Source: Dasyornis broadbenti (Eukaryota; Chordata; Aves; Passeriformes; Dasyornithidae). Taken from it: a stretch of DNA of 64,000 bases. The stretch lies in assembly GCA_013397935.1 (NCBI GenBank), contig VZRN01002962.1, positions 1 through 64,000 on the forward strand, in the 5' to 3' direction. Both the position numbers and the translations under genes were made by a program. Positions 52,996 through 64,000 of this stretch are shown piece by piece. The notes under the pieces were generated by a model that was given only the letters and a program-made list of their open reading frames with translations, made no database searches and had not been told where the DNA came from. Position 1 is the first letter of the stretch, and every line of letters begins with the position of its first letter.

Positions 52996-55900
52996 GTGGG
53001 ATTTTGATCTGGCCTAGAAAATTTATATTTTGTGAAACAGAGCTGTCTTTGTTACAAAAACTCCATTTCTGAGGGCAGAGTGCAGGATTTTTTATTCCCA
53101 TGCCATAGTGTGGCAGCATGCAGAATAAATAGAAGTCGTTAATATGTGACTTTTTTCTTCTCATGCTTTTCTGTATGATTAACTTAATACTCATTTGCAA
53201 TCCTGTGGATTTATTCCCATGTGTAAAGCTAAGTGTATGGTGACATGGTTGGGATCCATTGTGTAATAATGTTGTGATGCCTGGCTTCATTCAGATACTT
53301 CATCCTCTTCCATCTTTCCATGGTTGGTAGCAGCTATTTGTTAATCTTCTTGACACTTTACTAATAAATCTGATTTTCTCATTTAAAGGAAAAGTAGACA
53401 AGGGAAATAGTATCTATGTTATTTCTAATAGGACTTCCTAAATTCATTTCCATTGCACATCTTAGCTTTTTGGTGTTAATAACAACAAGTCTTTCTCAAA
53501 GAGAAAAGATTTTTCTCTCCAGTAAATAACTTCTGAAGATTTATTGTGCTTGACTGAAAGAGTTTGTTAATGTGCTTCAGCTACATGGAAGAGATTGTAA
53601 TTTTTACAAGGAGTCCATTTTCCATGATTTAAAGATACGTTTATCACAGAAGGTTAAATACTCACAGGCTTGTTTTAAAAGGGATTTATATCTTTCTTTT
53701 TAAGTGTAAATCTTCTGCACTGCCTCTGTTAATTGGCTTAAACACCTGCGTTTCTCCCTTAGCCTTGTAGCATTTCTCCTTGGTTATAACTAGTGCTTTA
53801 ACTGCAGCAGACACCTTTTTCTTCCTTTTTCTAGAAGGGAGAAAATCTCTGCTTTCTGTTTGAAGGGTGTAAGGTATTCCTTCAGTTCACATTCCTCCGT
53901 GTGCCTTCCGCATTGGAATTCACCTCCCTGTCACACTGAAACTAGCATGTCACTAGCTGCGCTCTTACAGACTGCATTCATTAACTTTCCTCACATGTGG
54001 CGAATATTCGTTATCCATGAGTACTTCATTTAATTCGATTATCGTGGAGGTAGCTGCGAGCATTACTATTTCAAAGAAGCAGCAGCATGTAGTAATGATC
54101 CCTCAGCCAGACCTTGGACAGGAACCAACACAACTCAGACCCTGGGTCTCTCCAGTGCAGTTCCAGGGAAAATAATGGAGTCAGCAACTGGCACTGCAGC
54201 TTGATTGTGCAGGCGTGTGTTTCCTTTTCCTAATTCAGTAGTCCAGTAGAGGCACTGAATAAAGGTCTGTTCCATGTTGCAGAGCAAATTGAGAATATTG
54301 TATTCCTTCTGTCAATAGAAAGGAGCAGAAATAAGCATCTTTGTCTGATTTCCAGAAGGGAGCAAAGAGATCTAGTTCTGAGCAACAATGATTCAAAGCA
54401 GCACATTTTTCTCTTTGTAGAGGGTGGTACAAGCTGTGAGAAACCTCACAGCTAACGCTGTAATTAAAAAATGTGATTAATGGCTTTGAGAATAGTATTT
54501 GAGGAATCTAGTTGAGTATCATGACAAAATCAGGTTGCCTGGTGTGTGAATAAGGCGAATACAGGGAACTTGATGCCAGGAAATACTCATGGGATACTGA
54601 TATCTCTGGTTTTTAGGTGCAGTAAGTGTTGATGGCCCACTGAGAAATATGTATTGTTAAGTGGGAGTACTGATTTTCAGTGGAAATGAATAACTACTAA
54701 ATTACATACAGCGTATGGATTTACATTTGGATGACTGATTTTATGTCTGGGATAATTCTTTGCTTCGTTAGCATTTCATCAGCTTTTGTAAGGCATTTAT
54801 AAAAATCATGTTTGCAGCCTTGCAAAGGAATCATAAAGTTGCAGAACTTCAAGATAGTGGTGATACTAAAACTGATGCCAACTATATATGGAAGTTTAAA
54901 GACTCATGTGGATGAAGGTTAATCTGAATATTTAATAATAGTTCACAAATAACTGGCAGTTACTTTCAGGTCTGATTCAGTGTTACTGTGAATTAAAGTG
55001 CTATTAGCAGAATTTGGAATTGACCACACACCAAATGTGTGAGACAAGTACTAGGTAGTAATAACTTAGTGTTAATGTAGCACATACCTAGTACCTCTAA
55101 AAGTAGTAGGAAGAGTATAAGTTTTGCTCTCAAAAAAACGAAGTTATCAGTTGTAAACAATTTTTAGCTATGTCATCTGTGTTTCATTAATCTATTTCAT
55201 AGTTAATGTAGCCTAAAATAATTAATTTACATTTCTGCATGGCAAATGAAAGAGGGAACAATTTGAAAAATTCACATTCAATGTTTCCGATTTTATCTTG
55301 TTAAATTTTATTTAGCAACACTTTTAATAAAAAGTTATTGATCACTATTTATCAGGATTTATGGGATAAGCCAGCAAACTCTTAGAACTAATCTCAATAC
55401 TCAGTTAAAGTATAAGAACAGGAAAGTCGAAACTGTAATTGTTCCATTATTTCCAGGTAGTATGTATTGTTTTACCTGTCACTAAATGTATGAAATTGCA
55501 ACATCTATGAAACAGTATATAAATATCCAGGGGATTAATCATTGACAAATCACTGGTAGAGTAATTGCCATCAGTGTCATGTGACAGAACCACCATTTCC
55601 TCCTGAAAATTGTGCGTTCCTATGATGATGAGCAACAGAAGCAGACATGTCATTTATTTGAAAGCCTGGGCCAGTAACTCAAAAAAAGGAAATAAAAGAG
55701 GAACTGATAGGACAAGTATCACTACTGCTTCGGCTGGAAAAGACAGTGTAGCCAGTCTGAGATAGCTGTGTTAGTGATGTCCTGTCAAATGGATGAAGGG
55801 TTACCTTTTTTTCTCTTAATGTGCTGTATTGGCTACAGAGGAAAGATCGTGTTTGTCACTGGTTTTGCACTACTCTCTATTGCTGCTGTAAGGAAGAAAG

Positions 55901-56872
55901 GCAAGGTATTAATAAGTGATAAGAGACCATAGAAAAGTGCTGATGGCAATCCTGCTGGTACTGAGCTCATCTTTCAGAAATTTGAACACCGTGAAAATAG
56001 GATTAAACTCATTTCCAAGTCACTGTTAGTAGTTTTCTACATGAAAAATTTCTTGGAGGAATTTTGAAAAGATGCAAGGCTCTTGGGAATCTTCCTCCAG
56101 GGATAATGTATGTACACAATGGGGAATTTGAGTGGTTTTTATCATGATACTCTTGTCTCTTAGAGCGTGAAATGAACTAGAGCTTGCAGAGGCCCCATCC
56201 ATAACCTGATGTCCTAAACTCAAAGCCCGTTCTTCATCTCCAAGGTGCACTTTGTCTCATTAGTGTTTATCTTTGCTGGGCAAATGAACGCTTGTTGATT
56301 GTACTAAAAAAATCATATATTTGGAACAATTCTGCCTTCCTGCAACAGACTGTAAGGACAGTCAGAGGTGTTGCTGGTACCCTCATGGGGTGCCCCTCAA
56401 GTGGGGCACCAAACTTCTGTCCGTTTTATGTTGATATTGTAAGGAATCAGAAATGGCAAACTGTAGCAAGTCCTGCCTTAGATCCTTCTGACTTCTTACA
56501 TTTCCAATTCTCTGTTATTTAGGTTACAGACACAACTCAGCAAAATAGGAAAATTGTTACAAAGCCCTTAATTCTGTGGGGTAATGGTATCAAAACTACT
56601 CAAGGGAGCAGTTCTTTGTTGTCAACTTCTTTGCTGTGCATCAATGCCTTAGCAGTACTGATTAGTAATTGACATCCTGCTGTTCTATATATGTAGCTTA
56701 TTTAGACTTTATTAGTGCACATAAAATAAATGGGAAATTTCCCAAATTCAGTCAAAACTTCAAGCAGAAACTTAAAACACAAAACGTCTTAGAACATCCT
56801 GTGATCAGGGAATGAGTGACATATTTTGAAGAGAACACCAGTAAGAGAAAGTTGTGCTTTCTTCCCTCACAG
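52996..56872 (+). other. Intron, 3,877 bp
   Basis: Intron from donor GTGGGA to acceptor CTTCCCTCACAG. It contains no dispersed repeat that I recognise. An 8-bp GC-rich inverted repeat (56,389-56,410, GGTGCCCC with 6-base loop) is the only small structure seen. Confidence 0.88.
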
Positions 56873-57039
56873 CTTAAAAATGGAACCAAAGACCAAAGGA
56901 TTAAAACATCAACAGCAGCAACATAAGAAACTGCTGGCTGCCATGCTTTCTCAGGACTCCTTTGATTCTGCTCAAAGCACAGCTCCATCTGTAACTGAAG
57001 AAGACATTGACAATGAAGATGATGCAATGGAACTACTGG
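56873..57039 (+). CDS. C8orf34: C8orf34/VEST1 internal exon, Gln-rich then acidic
   Basis: This coding exon of 167 nt enters in phase 2 and ends one base into a codon. The acceptor is TTCTTCCCTCACAG before 56,873 and the donor is CTGG|GTAACT at 57,040. With the split Ser it reads LKMEPKTKGLKHQQQQHKK, then LLAAMLSQDSFDSAQS, then the acidic TEEDIDNEDDAMELL. The basic, Gln-rich start and acidic end form a charge-segregated, probably disordered or helical segment. In human the next residues are E-D-L-N-D-L as I recall, so the leftover G should be completed by an exon beginning AA. No such exon is visible before 64,000. The stop codon of the gene is therefore outside the window. Confidence 0.93.
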
Positions 57040-57867
57040 GTAACTGCAAAAAATTATGTGTATTTTCTGAATTTTTTTATTATGAAAAATCAAACAGAGA
57101 TTAGTCAGAAACTACTCCTTATGTTTGAAGCTAAAGTATTCAGCAGTTGTGTGAAGGTTCATAGGGCTTAATGTGAAACTTTTAGGAGAAATGTAAGGAA
57201 GACCATAAATGTGTGTGAATAAACTCATAGCTGCAGCAAAATCCCATATCAAACACTTCAGGTGCTTTAAGTAATTAATTTGTTTTCCTGCATAAATCCT
57301 CTCCAGATTCTACTTGCAGAATGTATTTCTGTACAGGGAACAGAATCAGCTTCACTGTCATTCATCTGATTCTTCTTTTCTTAGCTGTATCACAGTTTTA
57401 ACTTCAGTAGATTTTATTGTGACTTACTAGCTACAAAAAGCTTATGTAATATGAATTTGTAACCTCTTCAGAGGATGTAATTTTCCACTAGACTGTATTG
57501 TATCTTAAATTGCACTCTAGAAGGCTTGATGCTCACTACTGCCTCCCTTTCTTAGAATTACTAATTGTATTTAATTACTAGTAGTTCTAACTGTACCTAA
57601 TAATCTCTTTTCTGCTGTTTTTCAAAGTTTCAGTGTATGATGCTTAAAAGGTAGTTATGGATTTCAATATTCTGTCCCAGTTTCTGCTCTATTGAACTTT
57701 ATGTGGGATCAAAGCATGGGAAATTCACTATCTCAGAATAACTCAGCATTCTTGACTTTATAAATTCTGGCATAATTTTTTTTTCAGGTTGGACATTAAT
57801 CTAAAAATCAAGAAAACACATGGTGCTCTTTTTGCTTTCTATATTTCTGTTGTATTCTTACTATAGA

Positions 57868-58050
57868 CTTCAAAGAAACAGAGAGTAGTTGAGGTTGGAG
57901 GGCATTGCTGGAGGTATCTAACCCAACCTTTTGCTCAAAAAGTGAGCCAAACCAGGTTGTTCTGAGTAGATTTTGACTCTCTCCAAAGATGGAAAATTCT
58001 CCAACATCTCTGAGCAGCCTGTTCCAGTGCTTGACTGTGCTCATGGTAAA
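57868..58050 (-). mobile_element. Short CR1 3'-end fragment, antisense, followed by an A-rich run
   Basis: The + strand carries AGTTGAGGTTGGAGGGCATT, then TATCTAACCCAACCTTTTGC, and ends with GAGCAGCCTGTTCCAGTGCT, the reverse complement of the CR1 3' region. An A-rich run with scattered C follows at about 58,047-58,070. Only about 180 bases of element remain. Confidence 0.82.
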
Positions 58051-58108
58051 AAAAAAAAACAAAAAAACCCACATTATTTTGCTTAATTAGTTGTGAATTA
58101 ATAAATAA

Positions 58109-58192
58109 TTTCCTTTTCTTTTTCAGTAGTTTTAAGTTTTATACATGCATTTTCCTTTTCTTTTTCAGTAGTCTTAAGTTTTATACATGCAT
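58109..58192. repeat. 42-bp tandem duplication, each copy with an acceptor-like motif
   Basis: Units 58,109-58,150 and 58,151-58,192 are identical except for one T/C difference. Each contains TTTCCTTTTCTTTTTCAG, a pyrimidine tract followed by AG, which resembles a 3' splice site. The near identity suggests a recent duplication. No coding segment follows either copy. Confidence 0.9.
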
Positions 58193-60103
58193 TTGTTTTA
58201 CAAAAAAGAAGAGGATGGCCTGGATCATTCATTATTTATCATATACAGGATAGAATCTTCCATTAATTTCTATGGAGATAGTGAGAAAAATGTGTCCAGT
58301 AGATGTACAGGTCTTTTCTTCCAGACACTTGAATCCCTGAAGGTATCTGGAACCAGGAAGGGAGTATAAAGGAATTTTCTAGTGTCTTGACATTTGCATA
58401 GAATACGATCTGTGTACAAACTACTGTTTTGGTGTTTTTTTAGTAAGTACTTGATTGTAAGAATTCAATCTGGTTTTGTGCCACGCAAAGCCTGGAATAT
58501 TCTTCTGTTGTGCAGTTCGTCAAAACTGGCTAAATTTGTACAAAATCAACTTAAAACTGAGAAAGTTTGTAAACAGGACCTCCAGTTTCGGTAGGGTTTT
58601 ATATAAATGATTGTGAGGTTCTGAGGCAAAATCCTGACATACTTGAGGAGAAGCCATGCTTATAGTGATTCTAATACCACCACGTTATCATAACTACCAC
58701 TGAGAGAAAGTTCAATATGCACATCTTGGTGTTGAAAGTGCTGTGATTGTGAAAAACTGTCTTTTATTTTAATTCTCATTTTGTTACTTGCTCTCAGTAT
58801 GTGTGTTATGTTTGATATAATGGTTAGCCTACATTCTGCAGAACTGCTCAAAATTAGAGGATAGGACTGTTACAAGGGAAGGGTGTTTTAGTTTCCTTTG
58901 AAGGTAACATGAAGAACTTCAGTTTCTATCAGCATATGTGGGTATTTTTCGTTGCTATATTTTCCAGGTCAGTAACTGTTTGATACTGTGATTGAATTTT
59001 TTTTGTTATTTTGTACCATATGAATCCATTAACTGCTTTGATGCTTTTTACACAACTTATATGCAGTATAACTAATTTCAAATCATGGCTTTCTGCCATC
59101 ACTGAATTGCAGGGCATTGTTGCATATAGCTTTTTGATTTGTTCCCTTTAGAGTTCAATATTCTTTGTTTATTCAGCTCTTTCTTGAAAAATTACAGAAC
59201 CTCATGCTCCTAAGTCAGAATTCTGGGAAGACAAATTCTACTTTTGATAGCAGATGTTTTAAAGTGTACACTACTTAAAATGCTGAAGAAAAACTTCCAT
59301 CTTTATGTGTGTTCAAGAGAATTTTTTTAGAGTTTGGCTCATTTATTTAGATATTAAAAATATGAAGTTGACTTTTGGTATCATTTCTTCAAAAAAACCC
59401 CATCTCCTGCGTGGTTCAATGAAGGTTTTAGCTAAAATTCTTTTATATTCCGAATAAAAGAGACAATTACAATGTTATCCATTTCAAAAGAAATATATGT
59501 GCAAAGAAGAAGAAGAATGTTACAGGGCTATGTTCCTTGTCAGTTATCACTCTATGTTTATGGGAAGGCTGTTTCCATGCTGGTGACTTTCTAAGTGTGT
59601 TCAGTTAAGCAGGTGGCTGAAATAGATTAGTGACAGATGACATCATAGTGAAAAGGATCTTCCTGACTTTAAAAAGCTGAGAACTGTTACTGTAAAGTCA
59701 CATAAATGTTAAAACGGTCATTCTACTGAGGTCTGTGACTGAAAATTATTTCAAGGGGCTCATTTTTTACACATCATAATGCCAAACACTGTGTTTTGTA
59801 AATCTAACCAGGAGCTGAAGTAGTTCTTTGAGAAACTCCGCAGCCCTCTTGAATTCTATGACATTTGGCCTTAAGCTGTCTTTCATGTTTGGCTGAAGTC
59901 CACTGAGACTTTGAAATTATGTTATTCCCTCAATACCTCACTGATGTACATTGGAGAGGACTGAACTGTTATTTTCCTGAAATTGCTGTGAATATTGATT
60001 GTACAGTCACCAAAGCATGACTCATTTGGTTTTGGAATACCAGTTATTTGATTAAGTGTAAGAATGTCGTTAAGTGTATTGCTGTGCGTAAACATACACC
60101 TAG

Positions 60104-60130
60104 TAAAAGTATAAAGACTTTATACTTTTA
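60104..60130. repeat. 27-bp palindrome, 13-bp arms around one base
   Basis: TAAAAGTATAAAG at 60,104-60,116 and its exact reverse complement at 60,118-60,130 flank a single A. It is AT-rich and able to extrude as a cruciform. It is about 70 bases upstream of a CR1 copy but not part of it. Confidence 0.87.
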
Positions 60131-60199
60131 GCACACTTGGACTTAGATATACATTCTTGAAGTTTTTGCAAGTAATGAAGATGAGAAAGACATTCTGTA

Positions 60200-60610
60200 T
60201 TGTTTTACACAATAATGGTATAGAGACCAAGTCCTGTGAGGAGCAGCTGAGGGAACTAGGGTTGTTTAGCCTGGAGAAAAGGAGGCTCAGAGGAAACCTT
60301 ATCTCACTCTCTAACTTTCTGAAAGGAGGCGAGGCGGAGTGTGCCACCTTCTCCCATGTAACGAGTGGTAGGACAAGGCCACAAGTCATGCCATTTAGAT
60401 TAGGTATTGGGGAAAATTTCTTTGTGGAAAGGTTTGTCAAGCATTGGAACAGGCTGCCCAAGGAAGTGACTGAATCACCAACCCTGGAGGTATTTAAAAG
60501 ATGTGTAGATGTGGCACTTAAGGACATGGTTTAGTGGTGGACTTGGCAGTGTTAGAGCAATGGTTGATCTTAAAGGTTTTTTCCAACATAAATGATTCTA
60601 TGATTCCATG
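60200..60610 (+). mobile_element. CR1 3'-end copy, sense
   Basis: Typical CR1 3' text on the + strand: GAGCAGCTGAGGGAACTAGG, TTTAGCCTGGAGAAAAGGAG, ATTGGAACAGGCTGCCCAAG, and the end AAATGATTCTATGATTCCATG-like, with the bird CR1 ATTCTATG tail repeat. About 410 bases, truncated at the 5' side. The overlapping open frames of about 125 and 135 codons on the two strands are CR1 3' sequence, not host genes. Confidence 0.92.
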
Positions 60611-62714
60611 ATATTTAGTCATAATGCTCAAGCAGCAATTTCTTGGTTTTGCCCAATCATTTTGTTTGCTCACGGTGCTAAACATGTTACCATATGTTAA
60701 CAGATGCTATGCAATAGTTGGCTCTGTAGCAGCACTCCAAAGGGTACCCAGGAAGTTCACTCACACAGCCATGGTCGAAGTGAAAGGTGGTGATAACTGA
60801 AGCCGGTTTCCTGCAATTCATGTGTATGCCACTCTGATGATTCTGAAAAACCTCAATGTTTTCAATGCAAATAATCCTATATCCGAGCTAAATTTAAGTG
60901 TTTGGAGCATCAGGACTTGTAAAACCATCTCTTCTTTTCCTCAGAGCAAAAATAATGCTTTTTTCTCCATAATGTGTAAATCTTAAGTGAAAATTCAGTG
61001 ATTGTTTGCCTCATGTTTATTATGTGTAATTCCTTCCATAGAGTAACAAACCAGAATCTTTAAAGGTAGACATGCACTATAAGTAGTAATAAACTTTTTC
61101 ATTCTTGCTTTGGGAGATATCTGATGTGTTCTGTTTGCTTTAATAACTTCTAATCTTTAGAATTTCTTTCTTCATCAAGTGCTTTCAATTGTTAGTTATT
61201 AAATCATTATACCACCCTTGAAAGATTGTCTGGTGATATATTTACATTTTATAACAAGAAGAGAAAAGTAGAATTCAGTGGAGATTGCATTTTCCTGAAG
61301 GATGAGACTGTAGCTCAGTGTCTGGTAGTCTACCCCTTAAATACCTATACTGCTTTTCTAATAAGTCTCTGAGTCTTTAATGAAAGGGTGTGCAATCTGC
61401 AGTGCTTTCAGTACACTGCCTCTGGTTTAACAGACATTCCTGATTTCCTTGGTTCCTAAAGGTCTTTGACAACATGCAAGAAACTGACTCTAGACATGAT
61501 AAATTATACTAAAACTAACAACAGGTTGTTCCTTTTTGTTGGCTTTCCCAGATGAACAAAAACTTCTCCATTATGTGACTAGAATACATCATTTTTCAGA
61601 AAAGAGGCCACAAAGGCCTGGGAAAGATGATGTGAGTTGTACTACATCTTCAGAACAGTTTTCTGGCCTGTAGCCTGTTTTATTGTGATTTAAGTAGAAT
61701 GATTATGTGGGAGAAAGCTGTGTGAATTGCTCCTCATTTTCCCTTTTGCTGAGTCTTCTGTTTTTGGAATCTATTGGGAAAGTGGCAAGACTATCAGTGG
61801 GGGAAGAGCTGTGTAGTGCATGCACAGAAAATGCCACCACTGCAAGACAGGAGGCCTCCACTGCGTGCAGAGACTGCCTGCGCTATACATTGCAAAGTTT
61901 TTAGTGGCAGAGGTAGTGCACTGGTGCCAGTGTGTGTAACCGATCACTAGAAGAGCACTTGGACTCCATCAGGTGTGGCTTTAAGTATCTTTTTGAGGTA
62001 AAAGTTCAGGAAGGGCCGTATTCAGTTTTTCATTTTTTTCTGCAAATACATAAAGTCACGGAGCAAGAGAGATGTGCAGGTCTGTTTAATGTCATTCATG
62101 GAGTTCATTGATTTCAGTTCATCTTGTGGCCCTTTGCTAAGAGACAGAAACATCTGTGAGAATATTTTAGTTGATCTGAGAATAAGCAAAGCTCTAACTT
62201 GTTATTCAAAGAAGAGGGATTTGGTGTTTAAACTTCTGATAGAATCCTGCTCTTGCATTTTACTATGCTTAATACTAGAGGTATTTAATGTTTAAATAGA
62301 ATTTTTAGACTGACAATAAATTTCAGTAAGCTAAGTTATGTTGTTTGCTTAAGAGTGTGTTTGTAAGGTTAGAATAAATTATTAAATGAATTAGTTACAC
62401 ATTGCACCACTTGTTGCAACTGCCGGTTAGATAAGTGTAAAATGGGTTGAAAGTGAGGTTGACTGCTTCATATTGCTAAAGGGAAAATGGAGAGAGAAAG
62501 CCAATTACAGCTAAAGATACTAGCTTCTCTTGAGTTGAAATAAGTTACATGAGCTAATAAAAAGCTTCAAAAGAAAGGTTAATTATCAAGGAATAAATGT
62601 ATACTGAATATAATGATGTGCAGAAGCTTAAAATGTCATTAATTTATAGTTTGTAAAAGAAACCAAAGTTTATTTTAAACCTGTACCTAAAGAAGAGTGG
62701 AGAAGGTGTAAGTC

Positions 62715-64000
62715 CACTACTAAATCATGTCCTTAAGCACCACATCTACACATCTCAGCCACTTCCCCGGGCGTCCTGTTCCAATGCTTGACAAAACTTT
62801 TATGAAGAAATTTTTCCTAATATCCAATCTAAACCTCCTCTGGCATGACTTGAATCCTTGTCCTGCTTCATGGGAGAAGAGCCTGACCTCCATCTGGCTA
62901 CAGCCTCCTTTCAGGGAGTTGTAGAAGTGATAAGGTCACCCCTGAGCCTCCTTTACTCCAGACTAAACAATCCCAGCTCTCTCACCTGCTCCTCATTAGA
63001 TTTGTGCTTCAGACCCTTCACCAGCTGCCCTTTTCTGGTCACATTCTAGCACCCCAATGTCTTTCTTTTAGGGAGGGATCCTAAACCGGAAACAGGATTT
63101 GAGGTGCGACTTCACCAATGTTGAGTACAGAGGGACAATCAGTGCCCTGGTCCTGCTGGCCACACTGTTCCTGATACAGGCCAGGATGCCACTGGCCTTC
63201 TTGGGCACACAGCTGTTTTGTGTTCAGTCATCAACCAGCACCCCCAGGCCCTTTTTCACTGCGTGACTTCCCAGCCACTCTGCCCCAGCCTGCAGTGCTG
63301 TGTTGGGGTTGTTGTGACCTGAGGGCAGCAGCCAGCAGTTTGCCTTGTTGGACCTCATACATACCATTGGCCTTGGCCCATTGGTCCAGCCTGTCTAGAT
63401 CCCATTGTAGAGCCTGCCTTTGGCAGATCAACACTCCTGCCGAGTTTGGTGTCATCTGCAAAGTGACTGCGGGTACCTTTGATCCCCTCATCTAGATTAC
63501 TGATTTTAAACAGGACTGGCCCCAACACTGAGCCCTGGGGAACACCAGTGGTGACCAGCCACCAGCTGGATGTAACTCCGTTCCCCACCTTTCTCTGGCC
63601 CAGTCATTCAGCCAGTTTTTCATTCAATGAACAAGTGCACTTATCCGAGCTATGAACAGCTAGTTTCTCCGGGAGAATACTGGGGAAATGGTGTCACTTA
63701 CTGAAGTCCAGGGGGACAACATCCACAGCCTTCCTCTTGTTCAGTAACTAGGTCTCCTTGTTATAGAAGGACATCATGTTGGTCAAGCAGACACTGCCTT
63801 TCATAAACCCTTGCTGGCTGAGCCTGATCCCCATGGACATGGGATATTCCTTCATGTGCTGCGTGGTGGCACTCGAGATGATCTGCTCCATGACCTTCCC
63901 CAGCACAGAGGTCAGGCTAACAGGTCTGTAGTTCACCATATCCTTCTGGCTGTTCTTGTAGATAGCTGTCACATTTGCTAACCTCTCACATTTGCATATT
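62715..64000 (-). mobile_element. Long CR1 LINE with reverse-transcriptase domain, antisense, off the edge
   Basis: The 3' side is at about 62,715 (ACTACTAAATCATGTCC on the + strand) and the element continues on the minus strand beyond 64,000. Minus-strand frames carry NYRPVSLTSVLGKVMEQII and GFMKGSVCLTN (63,748-63,972), TGVPQGSVLGPVLF (about 63,500-63,550) and SHFADDTKLGRSVDL (about 63,430-63,480). These are the ordered reverse-transcriptase motifs, including the ADD catalytic box. The motifs fall in separate frames, so the copy is inactive. This is the longest CR1 in the window, and its total length cannot be judged because the upstream end is outside. Confidence 0.93.

Larger units (their letters stand above)
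57040..64000 (+). other. Start of the next C8orf34 intron, runs off the window
   Basis: At least 6.96 kb of intron after the exon ending at 57,039. It holds a short antisense CR1 fragment (57,868-58,050), a 42-bp tandem duplication (58,109-58,192), a 27-bp near-perfect palindrome (60,104-60,130), a sense CR1 3' end (60,200-60,610) and an antisense CR1 running off the edge (62,715-64,000). I see no other structure at 58,200-60,090 or 60,620-62,700, and no coding segment continuing C8orf34. Confidence 0.8.

Noticed and set aside
52766..53290. 174-codon minus-strand frame across the exon at 52,826
   Set aside because: Antisense shadow of a real + strand exon. It ends in translated T-rich acceptor sequence.
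60120..60534. Two overlapping open frames of 135 (-) and 125 (+) codons
   Set aside because: Both are CR1 3'-end sequence, which keeps frames open by chance in many bird copies.
57040..64000. Next C8orf34 exon starting with the codons for Asp-Leu-Asn-Asp-Leu
   Set aside because: No AG-bounded segment with this coding pattern was found, so the exon is presumed to lie beyond the window.

Overview
This is intronic-dominated vertebrate nuclear DNA, almost certainly from a bird. The recognisable dispersed repeats are nearly all CR1 LINEs, and the 3' ends carry the bird-type ATTCTATG-like tail (for example near 60,590 on + and 40,165 on -). GC content is modest, introns are long, and there are no Alu/L1-type elements. 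Nothing suggests bacterial, organellar or viral DNA.

The window carries one protein-coding gene on the + strand: the ortholog of C8orf34, also called vestibule-1 or VEST1. Six internal coding exons can be placed to the base by reading frame, GT/AG borders and phase compatibility: 23,447-23,594; 24,553-24,684; 32,226-32,354; 45,841-45,869; 52,826-52,995; 56,873-57,039. They join into 775 nt of continuous reading frame (258 codons plus 1 nt). The encoded segment starts with the second half of an RIIa/DPY30-like dimerization-docking domain. It continues through a basic and Ser-Pro-rich linker to a conserved block with GEWIGREEND, and ends in a Gln-rich then acidic stretch. The first coding exon (upstream) and the C-terminal exons (downstream) are not seen here. 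A CpG-dense tract at 1-150 is probably the edge of the gene's CpG island.

Layout: 1-150 CpG island edge; 151-23,446 upstream intron or 5' region with few repeats; 23,447-24,684 two exons separated by 958 bp; 24,685-32,225 intron with a degenerate sense CR1; 32,226-32,354 exon; 32,355-45,840 long intron with an apparently ancient CR1-type relic (about 33.96-35.0 kb), a short CR1 piece (37.0 kb) and an antisense CR1 (40.2-41.1 kb); 45,841-45,869 a 29-nt microexon; 45,870-52,825 intron with a large pyrimidine microsatellite and a 194-base assembly gap; 52,826-52,995 exon; 56,873-57,039 exon; 57,040-64,000 the start of another long intron with three CR1 copies, the last running off the window.

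No new multi-gene system was found. The points most worth a second look are the splice architecture of this poorly characterised gene (a frame-determining 29-nt microexon, a strong decoy acceptor that would give an immediate stop, and symmetric cassette-type exons), the ancient CR1-like relic, an inverted CR1 pair, and several perfect hairpins or palindromes that no repeat family I recognise explains. Protein identification rests on my memory of the human C8orf34 sequence; no database search was run.
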